Positions 27,035-36,207 of a stretch of DNA of 64,000 bases are shown here, piece by piece. Made by a program: the position numbers and the translations under genes. Under the pieces are notes generated by a model. That model saw nothing but the letters and a program-made list of their open reading frames with translations, was not told the DNA's origin and searched no databases. Position 1 is the first letter of the stretch; the number at the start of each line of letters is the position of its first letter. Source of the stretch: Sulfobacillus thermosulfidooxidans (GTDB taxonomy: Bacteria > Bacillota > Sulfobacillia > Sulfobacillales > Sulfobacillaceae); NCBI RefSeq assembly GCF_001280565.1, contig NZ_LGRO01000001.1, forward strand, positions 2,852,001-2,916,000, given 5' to 3'.

Positions 27035-28501
27035 ATGGCAGGTGAATTGCCCTATGATGTCAGACCGTGGGCCGAAAGACGGGATCAGGCCCTGAACGAT
27101 CAGATTATGCGGAAGACCATTGGACGGGTGACCCGACGGTTTTCGGCGGCAAAGCGTGAAGCCTACCGCAAAAATCCAGACATTGAAGCTTCACGAGAAC
27201 GGGCTACCTGGCATAAGCGTAAGGCGATCCATGAGTTGCCGGAACTGATAGACATATTAAGACAGCGCATTGAAGACCATGGGGGGAATACGTATTTGGC
27301 TGCGACGGCCCGAGAAGCCGTAGAGAAGGTTGTGAAGATTGCGCAAGAAGAACATGTCTCGTTGGTCATCAAAAGTAAGTCGATGGTGACAGAAGAGATC
27401 GCGTTAAATCCCGCTCTCGAAGCGGCCGGGATTACGGTGCGCGAAACCGATTTAGGCGAATATATTATTCAGTTGGCCCACGAGAAGCCGTCTCACATTT
27501 TGGCGCCGGCTGCTCACCGTAACCGTCAGCAAATCGATGCATTGTTTCAAGAAGATGCGCGCATGCATCACATCAGACCCCCTGTTAGTGATGGGATTGC
27601 AGATTTAACGCACTATGCCCGGGAAAGATTGCGTCAAGAATTCTTACAGGCTGAGATGGGCGTCACGGGGGGTAATTTTCTGGTGGCGGAAACTGGCACA
27701 CTCGTCATCATTACTAATGAAGGCAATGCCGATATGGTTACCTCGTTGCCGCGCGTTTTAGTATCGATTGTCGGCGTCGAAAAAATTGTTGAGGACTGGG
27801 CGTCATTGATCGATCTCATTCAGCAGCCCGCGATGAGTGGCATTGGACGGCACCTGTCATCATATACCACTATGGTTCATGGTCCCAAACAGCAGGGCAT
27901 GGCCGATGGACCGGAGAAATGGTATGTGATTTTGGTCGACAATGGCCGGATGGCATTACGCGATACCCCATTTGAAGAGGTGTTAACCTGCATTCGTTGC
28001 GGCGCCTGTTTGAATGTCTGTCCGGTTTTTCGGCAAGTGGGCGGACATGCCTACGGCAGTGTGTACCCAGGGCCCATTGGAATTGTAGAAACGCCGTTAT
28101 TGACAGACTTGACAATCTTGCCAGAGTTGCCGTCCTCATTATGCACGTTGTGTCATGCTTGTGAGGAAGCTTGTCCGATGGAGATAAATCTCCCCAAGCA
28201 TATCGTTACCCTCCGGCAGATTAAAGTCAAAAGACAAATGAATAAGGGAATTCAGGACTGGACAATGCGAACATGGGCGCGGTTTTGGATGACGCCAAAA
28301 GGATATCACCGCTCCATTCGCATTGCCCGGTTAGGACAAAAATGGTATCAAAAGCCTGGGCAAGCAAGCCTTCACAATGCGCCGGGAATATTTGGGGGAT
28401 GGTTTGAAACCCGGGATATGCCGCCCGTCGCTGCGGAAACTTTTCATGAGTGGTGGAAAAATCATCAGCCATCCACCACAAAGGGATTGCCAAATCCGTA
28501 A
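27035..28501 (+). CDS. lutB: Lactate utilisation protein B (Fe-S oxidoreductase)
   Basis: 488 residues; ATG immediately follows the lutA stop. N-terminal LUD domain (LVIKSKSMVTEEIALN, GGNFLVAETGTLVIITNEGN shown by AETGTLV) and two C-terminal 4Fe-4S motifs: CIRCGACLNVCPVFRQVGG and CTLCHACEEACPMEI. The central electron-transfer subunit of the lactate-oxidising complex. Length is normal for LutB. Confidence 0.92.
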   Translation: MAGELPYDVRPWAERRDQALNDQIMRKTIGRVTRRFSAAKREAYRKNPDIEASRERATWHKRKAIHELPELIDILRQRIEDHGGNTYLAATAREAVEKVVKIAQEEHVSLVIKSKSMVTEEIALNPALEAAGITVRETDLGEYIIQLAHEKPSHILAPAAHRNRQQIDALFQEDARMHHIRPPVSDGIADLTHYARERLRQEFLQAEMGVTGGNFLVAETGTLVIITNEGNADMVTSLPRVLVSIVGVEKIVEDWASLIDLIQQPAMSGIGRHLSSYTTMVHGPKQQGMADGPEKWYVILVDNGRMALRDTPFEEVLTCIRCGACLNVCPVFRQVGGHAYGSVYPGPIGIVETPLLTDLTILPELPSSLCTLCHACEEACPMEINLPKHIVTLRQIKVKRQMNKGIQDWTMRTWARFWMTPKGYHRSIRIARLGQKWYQKPGQASLHNAPGIFGGWFETRDMPPVAAETFHEWWKNHQPSTTKGLPNP

Positions 28502-28521
28502 TCGAGAGGGGAGTGCCGGCT

Positions 28522-29127
28522 ATGGATAATGTCATTGAACAATTTGGGCAACGGTGGCAGGGCGGTGGGGGCAAGTTTATCTACGTCAACAACGCTTGGG
28601 CGTTGTCCCGTGAACTGGAGGGGATCATTGCAGCTTATACTGATGAGCAGCAATCGTCCCGGCAAGAATTGATGCCGATTGCGGTCTCGGGATATCTTCC
28701 CGGGTGGACAGAGGATGATATGAAATCCCTGCTTCCTTCCGCCCAAGTCTTTTTTTGGAGGCAAGGAGACGATCCACGCATTTTTCGCGAACGCTGTGCG
28801 CAAGCTGTCATCGGCATGAGTTCTTGCCTCTGGGCTAGTGCGGATGCGGGCAGTATCGCGGTGTCAGCGACAGAGGACACCAGTTTACTGCCCACGTTAC
28901 TCCCGCCGGTTCATATCGTCCTGTTACGTGCATCACAAATTGTGCCGACATTTCAGGAAGCGATGGCACAGATGTATCAGCAGGCACAGACCGAAAAACA
29001 CTGGCCGTCTTTGCTTAAAATTATTGCGGGTCCCAGTATGACTGGGGATATTGAGGGACAGCTCATTATGGGTGTTCACGGTCCCCAAGATGTTTATGCG
29101 GTTGTCGTGGATGAAGAAGAGCCTTGA
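28522..29127 (+). CDS. lutC: Lactate utilisation protein C
   Basis: 201 residues from ATG 28522 (GAGAGGGGAG at 28504-28513). LUD-domain protein; the family pattern is seen in SSCLWASADAGSIAVSA and the C-terminal IAGPSMTGDIEGQLIMGVHG then GPQDVYAVV. It completes the lutABC operon. Neither a lactate permease nor a LutR regulator is adjacent. Confidence 0.9.
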   Translation: MDNVIEQFGQRWQGGGGKFIYVNNAWALSRELEGIIAAYTDEQQSSRQELMPIAVSGYLPGWTEDDMKSLLPSAQVFFWRQGDDPRIFRERCAQAVIGMSSCLWASADAGSIAVSATEDTSLLPTLLPPVHIVLLRASQIVPTFQEAMAQMYQQAQTEKHWPSLLKIIAGPSMTGDIEGQLIMGVHGPQDVYAVVVDEEEP

Positions 29128-29631
29128 ACCGAAAAGGATGGGAGCCGAGGTAAACCGCTGTGACAGGGCGGAATTGGGGCGAGTAACAATCGGTGCTGTC
29201 TTGAAAAAATCCTGAGGAAAATACGGCATGAAGCCCTGTGTCTCGAGTGAAAGATATAGAGAGTTCAGTACTTTTATAGCAAACTCTTGTGATAATGAGG
29301 ATCGGGGCGATGATCGATACGCAGAAATGTGTTTCTGCGTAGGAAGTTTTTTTGGGGCACAAAAACTTATTAATCTTTTTCCCATATTCTCGGATCAGCT
29401 CTTCACAGATCCTCATGCCGGTAGCTTCCATTATTTTGGGATGTCATATCAACATTTGCAGCTGGCGGCTTAGAAAACAATCATCATTCCCATCTTTCAA
29501 ATTTAAACCAGGCGTTATGAGAGAAGGGCAAATAAGTGTGATGGTTCGGGCTCTTTTCGTCTGCAGTGATGAAGAGAGCTTGAGCATGATAAGATAGAGC
29601 AACAACAGACGATCAATCATTGGGGTGGTTT
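29128..29631. other. Intergenic, no gene seen
   Basis: About 500 bases between lutC and dam. Apart from the terminator at 29319 I see only ORFs without ribosome sites or protein character on either strand. Confidence 0.4.
29319..29353 (+). terminator. Rho-independent terminator downstream of lutABC
   Basis: ACGCAGAAA (29319-29327), loop TGTG, TTTCTGCGT (29332-29340), then AGGAAG and seven T. A compact perfect hairpin 190 bases after lutC. Confidence 0.75.
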
Positions 29632-30474
29632 ATGAAGCCTTTTCTGAAATGGGCGGGAGGAAAATACCGCTTGATTAACCGGATTCGTGACCGGCTTCCC
29701 CAAGGCACCCGTCTTATTGAGCCTTTTGTTGGATCGGCAGCGGTATGGCTCAATACCAACTACCCGCAAGCTTTATTAGCCGATAGTAATGGGGATGTGA
29801 TCCGTCTTTACCAAACTCTTAAACAGTATGGAGAATCGTTTATTGCGTATTGCCGAACCTTTTTTATTCCTGCGAACAATGCGGCGGAACGGTATTACAC
29901 GTTACGGGACCGCTTTAACCAATTGGACTCTCATGACGAGTGGGAAAAAGCGGCGTTATTTTTGTATTTGAACCGTCATGGCTATAATGGTCTTTGCCGC
30001 TATAATGCCGCAGGGGCTTTTAACGTGCCGTTTGGCCGATATGCCCATCCCTATTTTCCCGAAGAGGAGATGCGCTATTTTGCGATGAAGGCCCAAGCCC
30101 AAGATGCCCAATTCATTCACGCCGATTTTAGACAGGTGATGGCTCAGGCTCATCTTGGGGACGTCATTTATTGTGATCCCCCCTATGTGCCCCTATCTGA
30201 GACCGCTAACTTCACGGGCTATGCAGCAGGAGGTTTTTCGTCCCGTGATCAAGAGGATTTGGCCCTTTTGGCTGAAGAATTGTCCGAGCACGGTATTCCT
30301 GTGCTGATTTCGAATCATGCCACCGTATTCACCGAGAAAGCCTATCAGCATGCCGCAGTCGATTATTTTACTGTTCAACGTTTTATCAGTTGTGACGGTA
30401 ATAATCGACATGGTGCTCAAGAACTTTTAGCATTGTTTACCCCCCTAACCGATAAAAATGGTCGCGTTTCATAG
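29632..30474 (+). CDS. dam: Dam-type DNA adenine-N6 methyltransferase
   Basis: 280 residues from ATG 29632 behind GGGGTGG. Class D12 (Dam) methylase: N-terminal MKPFLKWAGGKYRLI, SAM motif around LIEPFVGSAAVWLN (one residue different from the usual FxGxG), catalytic DPPY in GDVIYCDPPYVPLS, and the NRHGYNGLCRYN block that binds target DNA. Family members methylate GATC or similar sites. No restriction enzyme gene is adjacent, so it looks like an orphan methylase with a possible role in replication, repair, gene control or phage defence. Confidence 0.88.
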   Translation: MKPFLKWAGGKYRLINRIRDRLPQGTRLIEPFVGSAAVWLNTNYPQALLADSNGDVIRLYQTLKQYGESFIAYCRTFFIPANNAAERYYTLRDRFNQLDSHDEWEKAALFLYLNRHGYNGLCRYNAAGAFNVPFGRYAHPYFPEEEMRYFAMKAQAQDAQFIHADFRQVMAQAHLGDVIYCDPPYVPLSETANFTGYAAGGFSSRDQEDLALLAEELSEHGIPVLISNHATVFTEKAYQHAAVDYFTVQRFISCDGNNRHGAQELLALFTPLTDKNGRVS

Positions 30475-30762
30475 AATCCTTCTATACAAATCCCCTAAAA
30501 CCATTGCCATTGCATATATCTATGTCGCCACTAGAAGAGACTATCAGATTTGTCATGTCCCAAACAGAAGAATAGCAGGGTTGTTTATCATTCTTATAGG
30601 AATGCTTCCAATTGACTATAAAAATTGTAGTTACCAAGTCTTTATCCTCGTAAAATGTTGACACGGATTATCACAAGACCAAGAATTAAAGTTAATTCGA
30701 CGGGATTCGGGCGATTTCGTCTGCATCGGCTGTCAGATTATTTTGATTTAAGGAGAGATTTC

Positions 30763-32520
30763 ATGGTCGAAATCTTTTTGACAGGTTCTCCAATGTCTTT
30801 GAATGACCAAAATCTTGCGGAGGGTTTGGCACTCATTGGGTGGACCGATCAGGATACCCGTCAAATTGCTCAGATCCCATGGACCCAAGTCGCCATGTCC
30901 GTCGTGCCGTCTTTTATTCAAACGTTAGCCGCACATCCGACTTTTGACCGTCTGGTTTTGGCGCATAGTTCCTATCCAGAACTCCAACGTCTGGTGTCCC
31001 GCTATTTAAAAAGTTTATCCCGTTCCCCGACTACTCGTCTGGCGATTCATATCGCGCAACGCATTGGTACCTTACACGTGCAGATGGGACTGAGCTCTCT
31101 GGCCTTTTTAGCGGCTTATTGGAGTCTGTTTCATGATGTGATCCAAAGTGTTTCCACATCCACTCCCGAAAATGTCCGCTGGCTATGGGCCGAAACTGCC
31201 GCGAAACGGATGGCATGGGATTTATTGGTGATGAGCAGTACGCAGTCCGGGTATTTCGCGGTACATGATCCTCTTACCCATTTACCGAACCGTTGGGCGA
31301 CAGAACAACAGCTTCTCGCGCTGATGCGCCAGCGTGAAGACATCCTAGTGTTATTTGCAGATTTGAATGGATTTAAGGCGGTGAATGATACCTACGGGCA
31401 TGACGCAGGCGACCAGGTGTTACAGGAAGTCGCGAAAAGATGGCGATCCGTTTTACGGGCAAGTGACTGCCTTGGACGATGGGGGGGTGATGAATTTCTT
31501 TTGGCATTACCCGGAGGGGGAGCAATTCCCTCGGCTTCGCACATCATTGATAAGTTGCTAAACGTTTTACAGACGCCGATTGTGATACCGGGACATCCTC
31601 CTATGAGTGTCTCGGCTTCTTTTGGGAGCGCACTGTTTCCGCGTGACGGGGTCACGGTTGGGGAGGTCATTCACCGGGCCGATCAACAGCTCTATGAGGC
31701 GAAAAGAACCCGTCAGCGTTGGGTTGAATATCCCGTCAAAGGTTTGACGGGAACGGTCCAATGGGTGTACCGCATTCAGCAGGCCTTAGGAACTGCTGAT
31801 ATTGTTGTCAACTATCAACCTATTATCGATTGGGCAAGCGGACAAGTCCACGAATGGGAAGCCTTGGTGCGCTACCGGGATGCGGATGGTCACTTACACT
31901 ATCCGGGCGAGTTTTTGCCAGCGATTCACAATCATCATGTCTTACACCTGTTGGATTGGGCCGTCATCGAACAGGTGTTCCGTGATCTACAAGAGTGGGC
32001 ATCTTGCGGTTATATCACGCGGGTGTCAGTGAACGTGACGAGTGCCGATCTTTTACTGTCGGACTTATTTTCTCAGCTAGACCAATGGCATGCCCACTAT
32101 CCCTCCGTACGTCCCGACCATCTCGGGTTAGAAATTCTGGAATCCGCGGCGTTAGTCAATCCAGAACATATGGGAGCTGTTTTGCAGAGTCTGCGACAAC
32201 AAGGTTACCGGATCGCCTTGGATGATTTTGGGACTGGATATAGTTCCCTCAGTCATCTTCAACGTCTGCCGATTGATTATGTGAAAATTGATCGCAGTTT
32301 TATTCAGGATTGGCAATCACCCGCAGGACGCGGCCTGATTCAAGCCATGATTGGCATGAGGCAGCCCTTTGGTTATGAGACCATTGGCGAGGGCGTGGAA
32401 ACACTGGCACAACATGAGTCCTTACGCGCTTGGGGATGCACCTTGGCGCAAGGATGGCTCTATAGTCCCGCACGAGACCGGAACCATGTGCCTTTTTGGC
32501 AGTGGGTGGGTGATAACTAG
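30763..32520 (+). CDS. Globin-coupled diguanylate cyclase/phosphodiesterase
   Basis: 585 residues from ATG 30763 (GGAGAG upstream). Residues ~20-160 match the protoglobin sensor domain, with the proximal haem His at ~105 in RIGTLHVQMGLSSLAFLAAY. The GGDEF domain has an intact active site (LGRWGGDEFLL, ~241) and the EAL domain has its motif at ~366 (EWEALVRYRD) and DDFGTGYSSL. Haem-bound O2 or NO probably tunes c-di-GMP making or breaking. Both catalytic signatures look intact, so the net activity cannot be told. Single gene, followed by the CRISPR leader. Confidence 0.85.
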   Translation: MVEIFLTGSPMSLNDQNLAEGLALIGWTDQDTRQIAQIPWTQVAMSVVPSFIQTLAAHPTFDRLVLAHSSYPELQRLVSRYLKSLSRSPTTRLAIHIAQRIGTLHVQMGLSSLAFLAAYWSLFHDVIQSVSTSTPENVRWLWAETAAKRMAWDLLVMSSTQSGYFAVHDPLTHLPNRWATEQQLLALMRQREDILVLFADLNGFKAVNDTYGHDAGDQVLQEVAKRWRSVLRASDCLGRWGGDEFLLALPGGGAIPSASHIIDKLLNVLQTPIVIPGHPPMSVSASFGSALFPRDGVTVGEVIHRADQQLYEAKRTRQRWVEYPVKGLTGTVQWVYRIQQALGTADIVVNYQPIIDWASGQVHEWEALVRYRDADGHLHYPGEFLPAIHNHHVLHLLDWAVIEQVFRDLQEWASCGYITRVSVNVTSADLLLSDLFSQLDQWHAHYPSVRPDHLGLEILESAALVNPEHMGAVLQSLRQQGYRIALDDFGTGYSSLSHLQRLPIDYVKIDRSFIQDWQSPAGRGLIQAMIGMRQPFGYETIGEGVETLAQHESLRAWGCTLAQGWLYSPARDRNHVPFWQWVGDN

Positions 32521-32829
32521 GGAGCGCAGGGTATTAATGGTTCGTCACTAGCTTTCACATTACCACAATGCTAAAAAATAAATATGAATATAGAAAGTTC
32601 TTAACCCTCTACCATCGCAATTGTCAAACGCACATCGATTCTCGTTCCAATCGATTACCATAATTTTATCGTCGATCGGCAGTAGCGCAAAAACCCCCGG
32701 AGATCGACGACACATCGAAAAACCCGAAAATCCTTATGGGGAAAGCGTTTCGAAGAATCTACAAATATTATTTCCTTTTATTCCCAAATAAATACTGGTT
32801 GACACTCTAGACAGGGCGCAGCAAAATGG
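32521..32829 (+). promoter_or_regulatory. Probable CRISPR leader
   Basis: About 310 bases, AT-rich in part, without a gene, directly before the first repeat. The array orientation (repeats end ATTGAAAC on the plus strand, the usual crRNA 5' handle) places the leader on this side. No promoter could be pinned down. Confidence 0.5.
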
Positions 32830-34323
32830 GTTTGTAGCCTACCTATGAGGAATTGAAACGGAGCCATCCGGAACGTCGAATCGCGTTCCGAATGGTCGGT
32901 TTGTAGCCTACCTATGAGGAATTGAAACTTTTTTCGGGAAGCCCCTTTTCTTCGAGTTTGCGGAAGTTTGTAGCCTACCTATGAGGAATTGAAACTGACG
33001 ACGATGTAATATAGATATAGAACCATACACCATGTTTGTAGCCTACCTATGAGGAATTGAAACAACCCCGACGCGCAAAAAGCCTCGGGCGCCGCCCAGT
33101 TTGTAGCCTACCTATGAGGAATTGAAACTAAATTCCCCCGCAAATCCTGCAATAATATCCCTGGTTTGTAGCCTACCTATGAGGAATTGAAACCACGCCT
33201 TCACTCCACGACGGATAACACTGAACGCCGTTTGTAGCCTACCTATGAGGAATTGAAACAACAGGAGCGGCCCCCGGCTATCGCGGAAAAAACTCGTTTG
33301 TAGCCTACCTATGAGGAATTGAAACTCGGCTCAACATAGGTTGAACTGGTTCCCTTTTTTCGTTTGTAGCCTACCTATGAGGAATTGAAACCGACACGGA
33401 TTCGGCGGCATACGACATGGACAAGCCTTTTCGTTTGTAGCCTACCTATGAGGAATTGAAACAAGCAAGTGTTTCAAAAGAAAAAAGAGGTCGTGATTAC
33501 GTTTGTAGCCTACCTATGAGGAATTGAAACATCGTAAGTTCCAGTTTCCTCATGAACCCACCGCCGTTTGTAGCCTACCTATGAGGAATTGAAACCGCCG
33601 CGTCGGTGGGGTCCCACGCGACCTCGAACCGTTTGTAGCCTACCTATGAGGAATTGAAACGGTCCTGGTCCGGCACAGGACTTCGCGGTAGATGCGGTTT
33701 GTAGCCTACCTATGAGGAATTGAAACGCAGTCGAGCGGCGCGTATGGCGCCCGGAATCCGTGTTTGTAGCCTACCTATGAGGAATTGAAACACTATTTCG
33801 CGTGAAACCTTATTAGGATTAAAGCAAGTTTGTAGCCTACCTATGAGGAATTGAAACCCGTCATCGAAACATCGCCCGCAGCCGAAACTTGAGTTTGTAG
33901 CCTACCTATGAGGAATTGAAACACATTTCCGGGGTGCAATTCTACAACGAATTTCTTCGTTTGTAGCCTACCTATGAGGAATTGAAACCGCCCATCCATG
34001 GGAACATCCGCATAAGTCAACGTGTTTGTAGCCTACCTATGAGGAATTGAAACACGCATACCGCCGCGCATCCACGACCGCCGCATACGTGTTTGTAGCC
34101 TACCTATGAGGAATTGAAACCTGCTCAAGTGAACGATATAAAGTTAGCCATACTGAGTTTGTAGCCTACCTATGAGGAATTGAAACATTTCGACGGCACG
34201 CTGCATGCGGGCGGCCAGCTCCGGAAGTTTGTAGCCTACCTATGAGGAATTGAAACCGTTCACGTCCGAAATCATAGCATCAGGCGCATATAAGTTTGTA
34301 GCCTACCTATGAGGAATTGAAAC
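32830..34323 (+). CRISPR. CRISPR array, 23 repeats / 22 spacers
   Basis: A 30-base repeat (begins GTTTGTAGCC, middle TACCTATGAG, ends GAATTGAAAC) occurs 23 times, first at 32830 and last at 34294-34323. As far as I can read by eye all copies are identical, including the last. The 22 spacers are 35-41 bases long and all different. The ATTGAAAC end is typical of type I-A/I-B and III systems of thermophilic Firmicutes, and implies transcription to the right. No cas gene lies within the window on either side, so adaptation and effector genes must be elsewhere. Confidence 0.98.
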
Positions 34324-34564
34324 TATGGGATTTAAAAAATGTGGTCCTTAATTTGCGTTCTTTTTTGTGATCAGCACAGAGGTGTGATTGTGGGCGGATT
34401 GATTGTTAACGGCCTTATCTTTGTCAATTGACCAAAATGTCTCTTGCAATTTCTCAAAAACTTGCCGAGTTAGGGATTCCCTTCTGTGTAGTTGCCAGAT
34501 TGAAGGTATATAGCCCCAGTTCCCAACGGAACCGGGGCTATTTGCGATTAACAATATTAAGATA
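34324..34564. other. Distal flank of the CRISPR array
   Basis: 240 bases between the last repeat and the SOR stop. Contains a near-perfect hairpin at 34510-34541 (separate entry). No degenerate repeat copy was found after the last repeat. Confidence 0.4.
34510..34541 (-). terminator. Hairpin downstream of sor
   Basis: ATAGCCCC, A, GTTCC, loop CAAC, GGAAC, C, GGGGCTAT: a 13-bp stem with a single A-C mismatch, 24 bases beyond the SOR stop on the minus strand. No strong T-run follows, but position and stability fit a terminator that also separates the CRISPR array from sor. Confidence 0.6.
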
Positions 34565-35485
34565 TTACGAGTGCAAGTACTCCCGCCATGACGTGTCTTC
34601 CATCATCGGGCTCCATAAAGTGACGTATGGTCCTCTAATCAATGTCTTTAATACCTTATCATGCTGAGCTCGGTAACGCGTGTTGACGACCACTCGGGAG
34701 ATGCCGAATTGGGCGGTAGCGAGGTCTTGCCATTCCATGTGCACGACATACTCCCGGGGTGTCGGAGCGGCTTGTAAGGTCTCAAAGTTTCCTGCTTGTG
34801 CACGCGGTGGATAATCGCCAAGGGTTTGCAACGCTTGATGGATTCCTTCGGGCGTTAGCTGCAAACTACCAATGGCTGATGCGCCAATTTGCTTCAGGAC
34901 CATATAGCCGAGGAATCCCGGAGCCTTCTTAAACATTTGCATAAGATCTTCTATAGCCGATTCGAAGGCGTTTTCCATCCCGGGAATAATGGTGTGCTCA
35001 GATGCGGCAATGACACGTTGGCCATAGGGCATCGATACCGCAGGAACAGGTTGTCCTGCCATGAACTGACTGCCTAATGTCGCGGGCACATCTGTTAACG
35101 CCATGTTTTCGGGCAAGTCACTGCTGACAATTTCATAAATTGGTTCCCATGGACCTTCAATGACCATGCCTAAACAACTGGAGCATAGCCGGAAAATCGA
35201 ATCAAATTGCTGTACATGCATTTCCTCGTGGTCTTCCCACCGCTTCCACATGGTGTATTGGCGAATTCCAAGAGGATTGAGAGTTTGGCGCATGTCCATT
35301 TCGGCTCCGCCATATCGTCCTCCCATAGGGAAAACACCAATTTGCACATGGTTTTGAAACCCAACAAACCCGGAATGATTGGCTGTGACCATACAAACCT
35401 TGGGACCCACCGATTCGAATAGCCGAAAAGAATCGGGGTGATTTGCAACTTTTGCGCTATTAATCGCGATAAAAGGTTTTGGCAT
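34565..35485 (-). CDS. sor: Sulfur oxygenase reductase
   Basis: 306 residues from ATG 35485 (AAAGGAG upstream). The cytoplasmic enzyme disproportionates elemental sulfur with O2 to sulfite, thiosulfate and sulfide without cofactors. All known key residues of the Acidianus enzyme sit at the same numbers: Cys31 (PKVCMVTA) that binds the persulfide, iron ligands His86 and His90 (WEDHEEMH) and Glu114 (GPWEPIYE), and Cys101/Cys104 (FRLCSSCLG). Length equals that of archaeal SORs (about 308). The enzyme forms a 24-subunit hollow sphere in characterised species. It is a single gene, divergent from the hydrogenase operon. Confidence 0.96.
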   Translation of the reverse strand: MPKPFIAINSAKVANHPDSFRLFESVGPKVCMVTANHSGFVGFQNHVQIGVFPMGGRYGGAEMDMRQTLNPLGIRQYTMWKRWEDHEEMHVQQFDSIFRLCSSCLGMVIEGPWEPIYEIVSSDLPENMALTDVPATLGSQFMAGQPVPAVSMPYGQRVIAASEHTIIPGMENAFESAIEDLMQMFKKAPGFLGYMVLKQIGASAIGSLQLTPEGIHQALQTLGDYPPRAQAGNFETLQAAPTPREYVVHMEWQDLATAQFGISRVVVNTRYRAQHDKVLKTLIRGPYVTLWSPMMEDTSWREYLHS

Positions 35486-36207
35486 AGTGCGTCTCCTTTC
35501 ATATTTGGTGAAGTTGGGCCTAAACCCGAGTACAGTGTTGATCGACTGTAGTATCTAGACAATATCTCATAAGTACTTTAATGTTTAAAAGTTTGAATAA
35601 CTGTGCAATACAGAAATTCAATGATAACTAGTCATATCAGTTGTATATTATCTGGAAGTCCCGATTAAGGCCGATGTTAAAGGTTTTGAAACGGTGTTGG
35701 GGATTATGATTGGAGATTGTCTATTGATGACACCGCACAAATAGGAGAAGCCGATGAAGCTTTCATAAGAATTGTCGAAATAAAGTATAAAACGACAGCA
35801 ACTGATTGGAGTAATAGGAAAGAAGGAGTTCGGACGGAAGAGATAGCGTCGGGGTCTCGTCTGAGCAATGTGAATGCGTTGTGGACATTTGAATTATCCG
35901 CGCCTGAAGAAAAACTATAGTGTGATAACACAAGAAAAATGTTGTCGTTTTTACTGTACTTATGAAAGAAATAAATGAGCGAAATATAAGTCGTGATAAC
36001 TAATGCGTGAGAATCGCCAATATAGAGAAAAAATATAGAAAATTGTATTTACGATGTTGATAAACAGTTCAGGATAAGTTTATATTAGTGTTAACGGATC
36101 TCCCATCTAAGTTTAACTAGCATGAATTAGTGATCCGGTTATGTCAATATTATTACTTCGATTAATCCCGTTTTCATTAACCTTAACAAATTAAGGGGGG
36201 ACTTTTT
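35486..36207. promoter_or_regulatory. Divergent promoter region of sor and hydrogenase operon
   Basis: About 720 AT-rich bases between two divergent energy-metabolism genes. A 67-codon ORF from TTG 35717 (+) has some protein character (IGEADEAFIRIVEIKYK) but a poor start. CGGATC (36095) and GATCCG (36132) form a loose inverted repeat upstream of the hydrogenase genes. The AT-rich 36000-36190 stretch probably holds the hydrogenase promoter, though no clear -35/-10 pair is assigned. Confidence 0.4.

Noticed and set aside
34324-34564. Degenerate terminal CRISPR repeat beyond 34323
   Set aside because: No further copy or partial copy of the repeat is visible in the flank.
35717-35920. 67-codon ORF between sor and hhyS
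   Set aside because: TTG start with a ribosome site that is too close, no family, AT-rich promoter context; kept only as a note.
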